A DNA stretch of 64,000 bases from Adiantum capillus-veneris (taxonomy: Eukaryota > Streptophyta > Polypodiopsida > Polypodiales > Pteridaceae). Below the pieces are notes generated by a model. The model did no database searches and had not been told where the DNA came from. It saw nothing but the letters and a program-made list of their open reading frames with translations. Both the position numbers and the translations under genes were made by a program. This document shows positions 33,939 to 45,250 of this stretch, piece after piece (within the stretch, counting starts at the first letter, position 1; every line of letters begins with the position of its first letter). The stretch is taken from NCBI GenBank assembly GCA_014529385.2, contig CM043947.1:132943891-133007890 (forward strand). Direction: 5' to 3'.

Positions 33939-36135
33939 ATGTCTACATCATACTCAGACTCAGACTTAGCTTATACAAGCACATGGATTGCAGGGATAGA
34001 TGAGCACCTGCCCAGAATAGATCTTCCAAACCTACAGTACATAAAGACCAATTTTGTGGAGAGAGTTTGGACGTATAACCATGGAAGTGAAGGACTATAT
34101 AGGTATATTAATGGAAATCAATTCATCCTTTACAGTTGCTTAGAGCCCTACCCAGATGAACTGATAGAATACAAGCTCTTATATGTCTATACATACGAGG
34201 TCGACCGACAATGGACATCCTTATTTGTTGACAAGTATGGACGAGAATATAGAGCTGTAGAAAGCAAAAATCCACAAACCAAATTAGAGATGAGTGGATA
34301 TTTGGTCAATGAAGGACCTCCGATACATCCACAAAACACAGGAACCTCTAAGAGAATTCCGAAGAGGGGACCACCACCTGGATTTCCTCCTAGAGCGATA
34401 ATGAGAGATGAAATGATACCAGAGAGGAGTATGGTTCCGTACTTTGCACCCCAAAGTATAAGACCATCTCAGCTAAGAAAATGGGTAAATAGAAAGTACA
34501 ATGGCATAGGAGACCCATACGCCCATGTCTCGGCTTTCAAGCAAGTCCTACGAGCAGAACGAGTAAAGGATTTCCACACGCAGTATGAGGGTTTTGGACT
34601 TACATTGGAGGACAATGCACAAGCATGGTTTGAACTATTGAACCGAAGAGAGTTCACAACCATTGAGCAAATGTTGGATGAATTTGTTCAAGAATTCACT
34701 AAGAGAGGCATAAAACATAACACCCTTCCTAAGATTCAGGAATTTAAACAAGGCGAAACAGAAACATTGAGACATGCAATACTGCGTTTCAAGCAATATG
34801 TTGCTAGAAGTCCTACCCAAGAGTTACCCACGCTAGAAAGTCAGATCCTTTGCTTCATCAAAGGGCTTAGGAATGAGAATCTCCAAAAGGACCTATACGT
34901 GAAAAGATACCAAACCTTGGAAGAGGTGACCAAAGTGGCGGTTGACCTAGTTGACAATTGCGAATTCTATGATGATGGTCAGAAGAAGATGAATGATGTG
35001 AGTAAGAAAAAGAAAACCGCTGATCTTGAGGATCAAAGAGGGAATCTAGGACAAAACCAAGTAAATGTTGAGGAGCAAATCATAGAGAATGTGATGCAAT
35101 GCATCAACCACTCTGACAAAGTACCAGCCTATAGAGTTCCTCAACAATGAAGGTGCATGATATGTAGAGGGGACCATCCAATGCAACATTGTACTGACTA
35201 TAGACCTAAGACTCCACCAGGGTTTGAGCATGTTATGTCTGAACCTCCTAGATATCATCCTGTAGCGGAACAAGTGTTCTTAAGTGAAAGACCCATAGCT
35301 GCTAGAAATGCATATGTGAATCATGAGCTTCAAATACAAAGATATGTGGTAGATCAGAGGCCACTTCAAGGTCAATATCAAGTATTGCCACAACAACCAA
35401 TAAGTCCATGTGACAGATGTGGTAGTAGTGATCACTTGATTAAGGATTGTCCACACCATGATATCATGATAAATGTATATTGTAATGAGTGTGCAGTCAC
35501 ACATATGATTTTGGATTGTCCTAAGAATCCAAGAAAGAAAGGTAAAATGCAACCACATGTTACCTTTCCTTCTACCATCAAATCAGAGAAAGAATGAGCC
35601 ACAACAAAAGGAGAGACGACAACAACAACAGAGCAAGAAACAATTGCAAAAGAACAGGTGCTTAAACAACAAGAAGATGAAAGTAAGCAAGTTGCTCCAG
35701 TAAACGTTGTCACAAGAGCACAAGCAAAAGTGCAAGAGCAGAAGCCTATAGATGGAGAGACTAGTAAGAGTTCCACAAGCCGTAGAAACTCTAGACGAGC
35801 AAGAAGGACTAGAATGAAAGCGAGACTAGAAAGGGAAAAAGGAGGAGAAAAGGTTGTTACAGCTGAGTTGGAAACAACTCAAGAGCAGCAGACACAACAA
35901 AGGGAAGTTGAAATCCTTAAACCAGTTGAAGCACCCAAGAGTGCTAGTTCTGGAGGATCTGTCCTAGTGGACAAAGTGAATGAGTCTTTAGACGCGATTT
36001 TACAGGCTTATGAGGCTAGATTGGCAAATAGACAGACCTTAGAACAAAGATCGATGACTTATCCTTATCCTGAACTAGAGAAGCAGAGGCTAGAAATGTT
36101 TAAGCAGCTCATTGAAACTGCTCAAGCATTGCTAG
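33939..36135 (+). pseudogene. gag: E1 gag
   Basis: ATG at 33939 (MSTSYSDSDLAYTSTWIAGI). One frame runs to 36135, broken by TGA at 35148-35150 and TGA at 35595-35597. An N-terminal domain (..YINGNQFILYSCLEPYPDEL.., ..FVDKYGREYRAV..) is shared with E2. The capsid domain is at about residues 175-340 (RPSQLRKWVNRKYNGIGDPY.., QAWFELL.., FIKGLRNENLQKDLYVKRYQ). Three zinc knuckles follow: CMICRGDHPMQHC, CDRCGSSDHLIKDC and CNECAVTHMILDC. The next part is basic and Gln-rich, then LDAILQAYEARLANRQTLEQ leads to the E3 insertion point. Gag forms the particle and binds RNA. Confidence 0.85.
36132..36135. other. Target site duplication of E3 (left), CTAG
   Basis: CTAG precedes the E3 LTR start and recurs at 43849-43852 just after the E3 LTR end. 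The E1 codon path reads through the site when one copy and the element are ignored. Confidence 0.8.
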
Positions 36136-38717
36136 TGATAGCCGTTTCCCAGCTTTCCATAATTTCCATAGTAAGCTACCTCACCCTATCAAATCACTGA
36201 AACATTTTGGTTATCCCTACCATTTCACTGTACATAGGCGTGTGTGAGTTAGGGGACTTTTCCCATATCTTCTTAAAAACCCTTAATTAGCTAGTCACTG
36301 GGCTAGTTGAGCCAAAAAAATAAAAAATATAAGTATATTATGTCCCATTTGTGTGTAAATATTTCATTGTATATAGGGCTTAAATAAAAGGATTTTTCAT
36401 AATTATTTTGGTATTTATTTAAATATTTATACTTAGGTGTGTGTTATTTATGCTATGTACATTGACTCACCATTACCATATTTTTTCTTACCATTTTGCA
36501 TACTCTTTATTCCATATAAAAATAATTTCATACAAGCTTCTCTTATGTTTTGCGTAACTCCATCCCAACAAAAATCCAAAAAAACTAGTTTTATTTATGT
36601 GTATATTTTTTCACTATTGTGATTTTTCCTTCCTACATCTATTCTCTTTTACTCTCATAAATTAGAACACCAAAAATATTCATCTTTTTATGGTAGACTT
36701 ATAATGAGAGAGATTTATTTTGACCCTTTTATATTTTTTCCACCTATGTTATTTATATTTGACATGTACATATTTTTTTAGACCCCTCAATATTTGATTT
36801 TCTTAGTTGTACTATTCACTTATATCATGATCTCAACAATATCTTCAATTAAAGACCTACCAAATAAGGTCAAGGGTATGTGGAATGCATGCATGCACCA
36901 TGGGGAGCTCACTCTTGGAGGTATTCAAAAGAATCATCCAAAGAAGGACCTCACAAGGACCTTGTGCAGTGGAAAAAACAGTCGGTTTTGCTAAATTTTT
37001 TAAGATCACATGCTCCCCGAATTTGAAACGGTGATACAAACAAAAGTTGTAGCTCGTGAGCTGAACTTTTATCTCAAATTTTTTCATATTTTTTTTGAGC
37101 TAGGAGCTGTGAGCTATGATTTTATTGGTGGACCCCAGTTTTCCCATGCTATGCAGCCACACTCCCTCTTCCACTTTATCATTTTCCTCTTTCACACACA
37201 CTCCTCCCTCTCCTTCCCACTCCCAAACCTGCAACTCCCATGTCCTAATTCACCCTCTTCACCATTTCCACATCTCTCACACCTCCATAGCCTTCATCCT
37301 CCATTTCTACACCCTATGTGTCCCCCTTTCTCTCTACATATATGTCCATATTACCATACTCTCTTAAGCTTTGTAAAGAACTTCAAAAAAAATCCAAGGA
37401 TAACCTCTGCAAATGAATACTTTTATCATGAATTTTCCAAGGTTTGAAATAACATAGCTTCATCGGCACGCGTTGCTTCGCCATGCTGACTGCTTCTTCT
37501 TCCGGTGTTGTAAAGAGGTGAATGTCAACTTCTCCAAAGCTTCAACCTCTCTTTACAAGCTCATCCCTTCTCTTACTTTCCTCATCATATATCTCACCAT
37601 TTGGTGAATGATTTTGTAAATATTTTTTAGTGATAATTACTAACTACTAACCACTAACCTTATTGTACAATGCACCCTCTACTAGAGTAGGCACTCCCAA
37701 ATTATTCACTCAATCCTCTCTCCTTTCATCCTCAATAATTCTCTTCCCTTGAGCCCACATCCATGTGATTCAAAGGACAAGAGAGACCCACCCTCATTAA
37801 AAAAATATATATATGCATAATCTTTTATTCCTTCAAATAAACTTGATTAAGCCTAATCCTAATCGGGGCTTCTAAAACCTATAAATAGAGCCCTTCTCTC
37901 CCTTGTAAATCATCATATGATCATACTACACCAGACCATTCTCAACACATAACACACCACTCTTCAAGCCTAGTTGTGTAGAGTGTGTGCATCGTGAGTA
38001 CTCTATTCCATCATTACACATAGGTGCATGGAGAAGCTTGAAGTTAGTTATGCCATCTAGAGGAGTGGAGTGTATGCCATACTCTTCACCACACTTGTAG
38101 CCTACTCTTGTGCATAAATAAGATTTATAGTTTTGGGTGCAATTGTATGTTGCAACTACGACTCTTCTCTCCAAATTGACTTGATAAGTTGGCTCATCAG
38201 GTGGTTGAAGGTATATTGTCCTTGAAGTTTGTTGTGTCATTTCATGCTTGGTGGTTTGAGGGCTTGTTGAATTGTTTGCCTAAAAGGTAAATTGTAAGAG
38301 GGTGCTCGGTGAGAGGGCTCCCGTGACCCTAAGACAATTTGTGTATTGGAAACAAGGTCAGTTTTGTGTTGTCTCTCTATTTCTTATCAAGCTTTGTGTG
38401 CATCTAGTTTTTAAAGCTAAGACTGAGTTGCTCAAGTTGATTTGTGCGCTTTACCTCTCTCTGGCGTGGTGAATGTTTGTGTTTGTTGTGTGTGGCTATC
38501 TTGCATTCCCCTCTGTTTGTGCGTTTGAGTACAAGGAGATATCACATGCGTCCTAGTTCGCATCTACAACTAGGTGGTGCCCCTTTTCTTGTTTGGTTTC
38601 GGGCTGTGGGTTGTTGTTGTCTCTGATTGTGCTTGCTCCAGTCCCAATTGAGCAGCACGGGAGCCTCGAAGGGTGTTTAGAGGCCGCTCTTCTTGTTGCC
38701 CGCCCCGGACCGCCTCA
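36136..38717 (+). repeat. E3 5' LTR (2,582 bp)
   Basis: Begins TGATAGCCG and ends CGCCTCA, paired with 41268-43848. Most differences lie in the first part; the block from about 37926 to 38340 shows only two by eye. Confidence 0.92.
37866..37893 (+). promoter_or_regulatory. E3 LTR TATA box within an imperfect inverted repeat
   Basis: CCTATAAATAG is enclosed by GGGCT and AGCCC. In the 3' LTR copy (about 42997-43023) one base change gives GGGCTT and AAGCCC, still complementary. Confidence 0.5.
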
Positions 38718-38720
38718 AAT

Positions 38721-38738
38721 TGGTGCCCCCACTGAGGA
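38721..38738 (+). other. E3 primer binding site
   Basis: TGGTGCCCCCACTGAGGA, three bases inside the 5' LTR end, is identical to the E6 PBS. Confidence 0.7.
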
Positions 38739-39030
38739 ATGACTTTGTGCTTATTGTTGTTGTATTGCATGAATGCTTGAATTTCAGCATAATCAAGTAG
38801 ATTATATGAATCATGAAAACTTGTATGACCGTGTTTAATTTCAAGGCAACAAAAATTGATCTAGAATATGGTTTGGATTAGCATAACATAAGAAAGGAAA
38901 AAAATATTTTCACATAAGAATCTAGAATTCATGCTAAAAGACCTTTCAAAACTTTGTGTAGTTAGTTGATGTCATGAGAGAAAATGATTGTTTGGAACTA
39001 ATCTTTGTATGGTTCTAGCATTGAGAAACT

Positions 39031-41379
39031 ATGACATGTTATACCTTTGATGATATCCCAATCTTCTTCGGAAATCTAGAAGAAGATGTTGATGATTTTC
39101 TTGCTGATTTTAGAATGGTTTGTCGTATCCTTGGTAAAAGGGATGACATTGAAAAAGGGGATTTTCTATTGCTATGCCTTAGAGGCAACGCTAAGCAATG
39201 GTTTTGGAGTATGTCTTCTCAGATTGAAGATGGATATACCCAAATTTCCAAAGCTTTGAAGACCGGATTCTCTATATTTCCAACAACAGAGACAACATGG
39301 GATTCATTAGGGAGACTTCAACAACATGGTGAAGACTACTATGCTCATGAGGATATTTTTTCTCGTCAATGGGGAAGACGTGGATTTAGTTCTACATTTC
39401 CAGATTATGTAAAAATGGAGCAATTTATTTCGGGTTTGTCTCCTTTCCTAAAGACTAAGGTTACTTGTAGTGGACCCTCTACCTTTAAAGAAGCGGTCAC
39501 TATTGCCCGAAGGAAGTTTCACAAGTACTTCTACATCAAAAATGGTTTCCATCATGCTGGAAGAACCAACCATCATGAAAGTGTTTCTATCAAGGAGTCA
39601 TCTCCTTTGCCATACTTGTCTCCTTCTACTCCGAGAAATGTTGAAGAAGTTACTTACATGCCAATTGATTATTCAAGTGCTAAAGTGTGTGGCCAAGATT
39701 CAAATGTGGAATCTCTTTCTTCTACCTTTATCACAAGCATGCAAAAATCGACACAAGATATCTCAAATGGCATTGATGATTCAATAATGGATACATCCAA
39801 CCTTTTGGCGGAGGATCAATTTCTAGTCCGAGCAGACGAATCATTTGTGCAACATGACTCTATGGAGAATGAAGACCTTGAAGGTAACCTTGATCGTATG
39901 GAATGTTCTGAGAGTGTATCTTGTCTAAAAGAAGAGAGTGAAGAAGAAGATGAGACTATAGGTGGGGAGATCATAGACCACATTGATCATAAAGAGATGA
40001 TTGTGTACGTGGAATGCCAACTCCAAAACAAAGTAGAAGAGTGTGAGTTTAATCCATGTGAGGATAATCTTCAAAAAGTGTTTGAGGATGTTGAAAAGCA
40101 TTGGTATGACCCATGTATGTTAAGCATGGAGGAACCTATCATGAAAGAAGCCAAAGTTTTCACAAAATTAGACAGTAATCCAACAACCTTTGAGGTGGTA
40201 CAATGTGAGGAGTTACACCCTTGCCAAAGGGGGGGCTTAGAAGGGGATGAAGAACATGGGAGAGTAGTAAAAAATAAAATCATAAAAGGAAACTGTCAGA
40301 AGGGTATCATTCTCTCCAATGGTGTTTTAGTAGGTGGCTCTTCATTCATTGGACAATCTCTTAGCAAGAAAGTCCAAACTTTTGAAGCCCCAATCATCTT
40401 CACATTGGGTTTCACCTCTTCAAAGTCAACTTCTCCTCTCTTCACATATACCTTTCATCGGGGGCACCATACCTTCTTAAGTGGAAGAGGACATGAATAC
40501 TTGGTGATGAACAGATGTTTCCAAACCTTCTACATTTGGTTCTTTGGTGTATGGAGGTCACACATTGTGATGCTTCTGGTCTTCATCATAGATGAAAAAC
40601 TTGTTGATTGCTACATGTGGATATTTCATCAATCAGTACCAAAATCTATTCTCTTCCAATGTGTTGGAAGCAATAGAAACCTTTGTCTATTATCTACTTA
40701 TGTGGTAAACTATTTGCAATGTCTTCCAATAACAGTTGGAAGCATGGATCAAGATTTCCTAAATCATGAAGATCATAGAAATTTTGACTTGATGAGGCTA
40801 CCCAGGTTGAATGAAATTTATGAGCTACAGTTCAGGAATTTGCTCATACAAGCTCTTGAAGATCGTAGCCGATACATCAACTTTACACAAGAGGAAGATC
40901 AAGCAATCTTTTATATGACATTCATAGTGATAGATGCAATGATGGACAACAATAAAATCTACAATTTTCTTCAACCGAAATCAGTAAGTGATTCCATACC
41001 ATACATCTCTCTTTGGGAAAGATATTTCAAGATCTTTGATCCTGGGGGGTGCTTATGGAAACTTTCTCAATGGAGAAGGTTTACTCAGTTACTTCATTAC
41101 ATCCTGCTATTGGCTCTAAGAACCTTTCATATCACACAAGGTTTTTTAATCATACAACAAAGGTTCTTCAAAGATGAGAGCAGACAAAGACAGACGTTAC
41201 ACAGTCTACATGTTGTATGGTCGGATAAATGGTACATGAATGTACAATTATCTAAGGGGGGGGCTAATGATAGCCGTTTTTTGGCTTTCCACAATTGCCA
41301 TAGTAAGCTACCTCACCCTATCAAATCACTGAAACATTTTGGTTATCCCTACCATTTCACTGTACATAAGCGTGTGTAA
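39031..41379 (+). CDS. gag: E3 gag with long unrecognised C-terminal part (782 codons)
   Basis: ATG at 39031, open for 782 codons with no internal stop. Residues 1-170 form a retrotransposon gag capsid domain (IFFGNLEEDVDDFLADFRMV, ..LLCLRGNAKQWFWSM.., ..KMEQFISGLSPFLKTK..). An acidic middle (..EESEEEDETIGGEI..) follows, then an aromatic and hydrophobic C-terminal part with no match I recognise. There is no zinc knuckle. The ORF runs through the PPT and ends 112 bases into the 3' LTR, so its last 37 residues or so are LTR-encoded. This is the only long uninterrupted ORF in the window and the best candidate for recent function. It probably makes particle protein supplied in cis to the element RNA. 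Confidence 0.8.
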   Translation: MTCYTFDDIPIFFGNLEEDVDDFLADFRMVCRILGKRDDIEKGDFLLLCLRGNAKQWFWSMSSQIEDGYTQISKALKTGFSIFPTTETTWDSLGRLQQHGEDYYAHEDIFSRQWGRRGFSSTFPDYVKMEQFISGLSPFLKTKVTCSGPSTFKEAVTIARRKFHKYFYIKNGFHHAGRTNHHESVSIKESSPLPYLSPSTPRNVEEVTYMPIDYSSAKVCGQDSNVESLSSTFITSMQKSTQDISNGIDDSIMDTSNLLAEDQFLVRADESFVQHDSMENEDLEGNLDRMECSESVSCLKEESEEEDETIGGEIIDHIDHKEMIVYVECQLQNKVEECEFNPCEDNLQKVFEDVEKHWYDPCMLSMEEPIMKEAKVFTKLDSNPTTFEVVQCEELHPCQRGGLEGDEEHGRVVKNKIIKGNCQKGIILSNGVLVGGSSFIGQSLSKKVQTFEAPIIFTLGFTSSKSTSPLFTYTFHRGHHTFLSGRGHEYLVMNRCFQTFYIWFFGVWRSHIVMLLVFIIDEKLVDCYMWIFHQSVPKSILFQCVGSNRNLCLLSTYVVNYLQCLPITVGSMDQDFLNHEDHRNFDLMRLPRLNEIYELQFRNLLIQALEDRSRYINFTQEEDQAIFYMTFIVIDAMMDNNKIYNFLQPKSVSDSIPYISLWERYFKIFDPGGCLWKLSQWRRFTQLLHYILLLALRTFHITQGFLIIQQRFFKDESRQRQTLHSLHVVWSDKWYMNVQLSKGGANDSRFLAFHNCHSKLPHPIKSLKHFGYPYHFTVHKRV
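41254..41267 (+). other. E3 polypurine tract
   Basis: AAGGGGGGGGCTAA lies directly before the 3' LTR start TGATAG. It also forms part of the gag reading frame. Confidence 0.7.
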
Positions 41380-43848
41380 GTTAGAGGACTTTTCCCATAT
41401 CTTCTTAAAAACCCTTAATTAGCTAGTCACTGGGCTAGTTGAGCCAAAAAAATAAAAAATATAAGTATACTATGGCCCATTTGTGTGTAAATATTTCATT
41501 GTATATAGGGCCTAAATAAAAGGATTTTTCATAATTATTTTGGTATTTATTTAAATATTTATACTTAGGTATGTGTTATTTATGCTATGTACATTGACTC
41601 ACCATTACCACATTTTTTCTTACCATTTTGCATACTCTTTATTCCATATAAAAATAATTTCATGCAAGCTTCTCTTATTTTTGGTGTAACTCCATTACAA
41701 CAAAAATCCAAAAAAACTAGTTTTATTTATGTGTATATTCTTTCACTATTGTGATTTTTCCTTCCTACATCAATTCTCTTTTACTCTCATCAATTAGAAC
41801 ACCAAAAACATTCATCTTTTTATGGTAAACTTATAATGAGAGAGATTTATTTTGACCCTTTTATAATTTTTTCCACCTATATTATTTATATTTGACATGT
41901 ACATATTTTTTTAGACCCCTCAATATTTGATTTTCTTAGTTGTACTATTCACTTATATCATGATCTCAACAATATCTTCAATTATAGACCTACCAAATAA
42001 GGTCAAGGGTATGCGGAATGCATGCATGCACCATGGGGAGATCACTCTTGGAGGTATTCAAAAGAATCATCCAAAGAAGCACCTTGTGCAGTCGAAAAAA
42101 CAGTCGGTTTTGCTGAATTTTTAAAGATCACATGCTCCTCGAATTTGAAAAGGTGATACAACCAAATGTTGTAGCTCGTGAGCTGAACTTTTACCTCAAA
42201 TTTTTTCATATTTTTTTGAGCTACGATCTGTGCGCTATGATTTTATTGGTGGACTCCTGTTTTCCCATGCTATGCAGCCACACTCCCTCTTCCACTTTAT
42301 CATTTTCCTTTTTTCACACACACTCCTCCCTCTCCTTCCCACTTCCAAAACTGCAACTCCCATGTCCTAATTCACTCTCTTCGCCATTTCCACATCTCTC
42401 ACACCTCCATAGCCTTCATCCTCCATTTCTACACCCTATGTGTCCCCCTTTCTCTCTACATATATGTTCATATTACCATACTCTCTTAAGCTTTGTAAAG
42501 AACTTCAAAAATCAGCAAAAATCCAAGGATAACCTCTGCAAATGAAGGCTTTTATCATGAATTTTCCAAGGTTTGAAATAACTTAGCTTCATCGACACGC
42601 GTTGCTTCGCCATGCTGACTGCTTCTTCTTCCGGTGTTGTAAAGAGGTGAATGTCAACTTCTCCAAAGCTTCAACCTCTCTTCACAAGCTCATCCCTTCT
42701 CTAACTTTCCTCATCATATATCTCACCATTTGGTGAATGATTTTGTAAATATTTTTTAGTGATAATTACTAACTACTAACCACTAACCTTATTGTACAAT
42801 GTACCATCTACTAGAATAGGCACTCCCAAATTATTCACTCAATCCTCTCTCCTTTCATCCTCAATAATTCTCTTCCCATGAGCCCACATCCATGTGATTC
42901 AAAAGACAATAGAGACCCACCCTCATTAAAAAATATATATATATGCATAATCTTTTATTCCTTCAAATAAACTTGATTAGGCCTAATCCTAATCGGGGCT
43001 TCTAAAACCTATAAATAAAGCCCTTCTCTCCCTTGTAAATCATCATATGATCACACTACACCAGACCATTCTCAATACATAACACACCACTCTTCAAGCC
43101 TAGTTGTGTAGAGTGTGTGCATCGTGAGTACTCTATTCCATCATTACACATAGGTGCATGGAGAAGCTTGAAGTTAGTTATGCCATCTAGAGGAGTGGAG
43201 TGTATGCCATACTCTTCACCACACTTGTAGCCTACTCTTGTGCATAAATAAGATTTATAGTTTTGGGTGCAATTGTATGTTGCAACTACGACTCTTCTCT
43301 CCAAATTGACTTGATAAGTTGGCTCATCAGGTGGTTGAAGGTATATTGTCCTTGAAGTTTGTTGTGTCATTTCATGCTTGGTGGTTTGAGGGCTTGTTGA
43401 ATTGTTTGCCTAAAAGGTAAATTGTAAGAGGGTGCTTGGTGAGAGGGCTCCCGTGACCCTAAGACAATTTGTGTATTGGCAACAAGGTCAAGTTTTGTGT
43501 TGTCTCTCTATTTCTCATCAAGCTTAGTGTGCATCTAGTCTTTAAAGCTAAGACTGAGTTGCTCAAGTTGATTTGTGCGCTTTATCTCTCTCTGGCATGG
43601 TGAATGTTTGTGTTTGGTGTGTGTGGCTATCTTGCATTCCCCTCTCTTTGTGGGTTTGAGTACAAGGAGATATCACGTGCGTCCTAGTTCGCAGCTACAA
43701 CTAGGTGGTGTCCCTTTTCTTGTTTGGTTTCGGGCTATGGGTTGTTGTTGTCTCTGATTGTGCTTGCCTCAGCCCCAATTGAGTAGCACGGGAGTCTCGA
43801 AGGGTGTTTAGAGGCCGCTCTTCTTGTTGCCCGCCCCGGACCGCCTCA
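41268..43848 (+). repeat. E3 3' LTR (2,581 bp)
   Basis: Paired with 36136-38717 with the same ends. CTAG follows at 43849. Confidence 0.92.
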
Positions 43849-43852
43849 CTAG
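43849..43852. other. Target site duplication of E3 (right), CTAG
   Basis: Second copy of the CTAG at 36132-36135. E1 coding (..EPPPPELKD..) resumes here. Confidence 0.8.
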
Positions 43853-45250
43853 AACCACCTCCACCAGAATTGAAGGATAGGATAGTCAGCTCAGTGTACA
43901 AAGACGAGAGCATTAAAGTAGACGAATTTCCTAGAGAAGAGGTGGATCATAGGGAAGAACCACTACCAAGGTCGCAAGACTCGAGGGTAGTCCAAAATAC
44001 AACAGATGAATCAATGAGGGATTTCCCACCCTATGTTCCTATAGTTGAGGAACAGTGGCCAGAGGAGTTATGGAAGGTTGTCCGAGATGCCCAAAAAAGA
44101 GAAGAGGATGCTGGACCAGAACCATTTCCTGAAATCACATTAGATAGACCACAAATGAGTGTTGATGCGAGGTCATATCATGGTGAGGTAGGATCGATAG
44201 CCTCCGAAGACAGTAGACCTGCATCGTTAAGAACTTTGCCACAGTACATGCGAGATTTTGAGGCAAAGTCTGAGATTGTGAGAGTTCCATCACAGAGGCT
44301 AGGAGGGACAAAAGAATTGGACACAAAAATTTTGACTGACTTGCTATCCACGCCAGTGAAGTGCACAATTACGTTGGCAGAACTTTTGAAAATCAGGCCA
44401 AGTATGTGGACGGATATAGGAAAATGCTTGGAAAAAATTGGGATCAAAAGCCCGTTAAGGTTCCTGGAAAAAGAGCTATATGAGATCGAGAAGCCTAGAT
44501 CAAATGTAAGACCGGTACCTCTGAATAGTAGGAGAGTACTGTGAAGGAGAAGCTGGTAATGCCACTTTGCCTGTCGAGTACAATGGGATTGAAACGAAAG
44601 CTATACTTGACAGCGGAGCAGGAATTGCCATAGCAACAAAACGAATATGGGAGAAATGGGGTAGGCCCGCCTTTAGAACAACCAGAATAAAATTACAGTT
44701 AGCTGATGGGCATGTGGAAAGACCCATGGGATTGCTAGAAGCGATAGTGATGTCTTCTTGTGGTATAGAGTATGCGCATACTTTTGCCATAGTTGACTTT
44801 GGCAAGAAAAATAACTATGAAATCATCCTTGGAAGACCATTCATGAGGCAACTCAAGATGGTACAAGATTGGGGTTATGATTATCTATACTTGAGACATG
44901 CTGAAACCACAACACGTGTAAATATGAGAAATCATAGTTACCAAGATGTAACTAGAACGCCCGTGGAAGATTTTGATTCTGCAACACAAAGTGGATCAAC
45001 AAACCATCCGTGGATGGGCAAAAAGAAAGAAATCTGGATGTGCGGAGCATCGGAGTGTAGTGACTTTGGGAGAAATGAGAATGCCTTAGAGAGGGTCTTA
45101 GAAGATGATGCTTACATAAGAGAACCTTTTTCGGAAGAGGCGTTAGAACCGCTAGAGTGGACTCAAATATTGGCTACTTTGGATGTCTGTGTTAATGAGA
45201 CCACACCAACAAAATTTTGCGATGAGAATGGGTATGACATATTCCCCTAC
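43853..45250 (+). pseudogene. pol: E1 gag-protease linker and retropepsin (PR1)
   Basis: E1 coding resumes after E3 with PPELKDRIVSS..., and the linker SEDSRPASLRTLPQYMRDFE matches E2. A one-base change near 44527 shifts the frame and gives a TGA at 44542-44544. The protease reads on from about 44567: AILDSGAGIAIATK (active-site DSG), ..LQLADGHVERPMGLLEAIV.., ..NYEIILGRPFMRQLK. This retroviral-type aspartic protease matures the gag-pol polyprotein as a dimer. After it the order is CVNETTPTKFCDENGYDIFP, as in E2. Confidence 0.8.

Larger units (their letters stand above)
36136..43848 (+). mobile_element. E3: gag-only LTR retrotransposon inserted in E1 (7,713 bp)
   Basis: Two LTRs of about 2.58 kb (36136-38717 and 41268-43848) flank 2,550 bases with a PBS, one long gag-like ORF and a PPT, with CTAG duplicated at the ends. 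There is no protease, RT or integrase, so it must have been moved by another element's enzymes. It shares its PBS type with E6 (and a mutated form with E4), its 4-bp duplication with E4, and the gag-plus-long-tail design with E4. Confidence 0.9.

Noticed and set aside
37926-38240. Antisense 104-codon ORF in the E3 LTRs as a gene
   Set aside because: Present in both LTRs (43056-43370) with one amino-acid change, but this is expected from the near identity of that LTR block. There is no promoter evidence on the minus strand. The uneven divergence is reported separately.
43804-43852. E3 LTR-derived start (encoding MFRGRSSCCPP..) as the beginning of an E1 protein
   Set aside because: The first 15 codons or so are LTR sequence of E3; the E1 frame is only entered at 43849.
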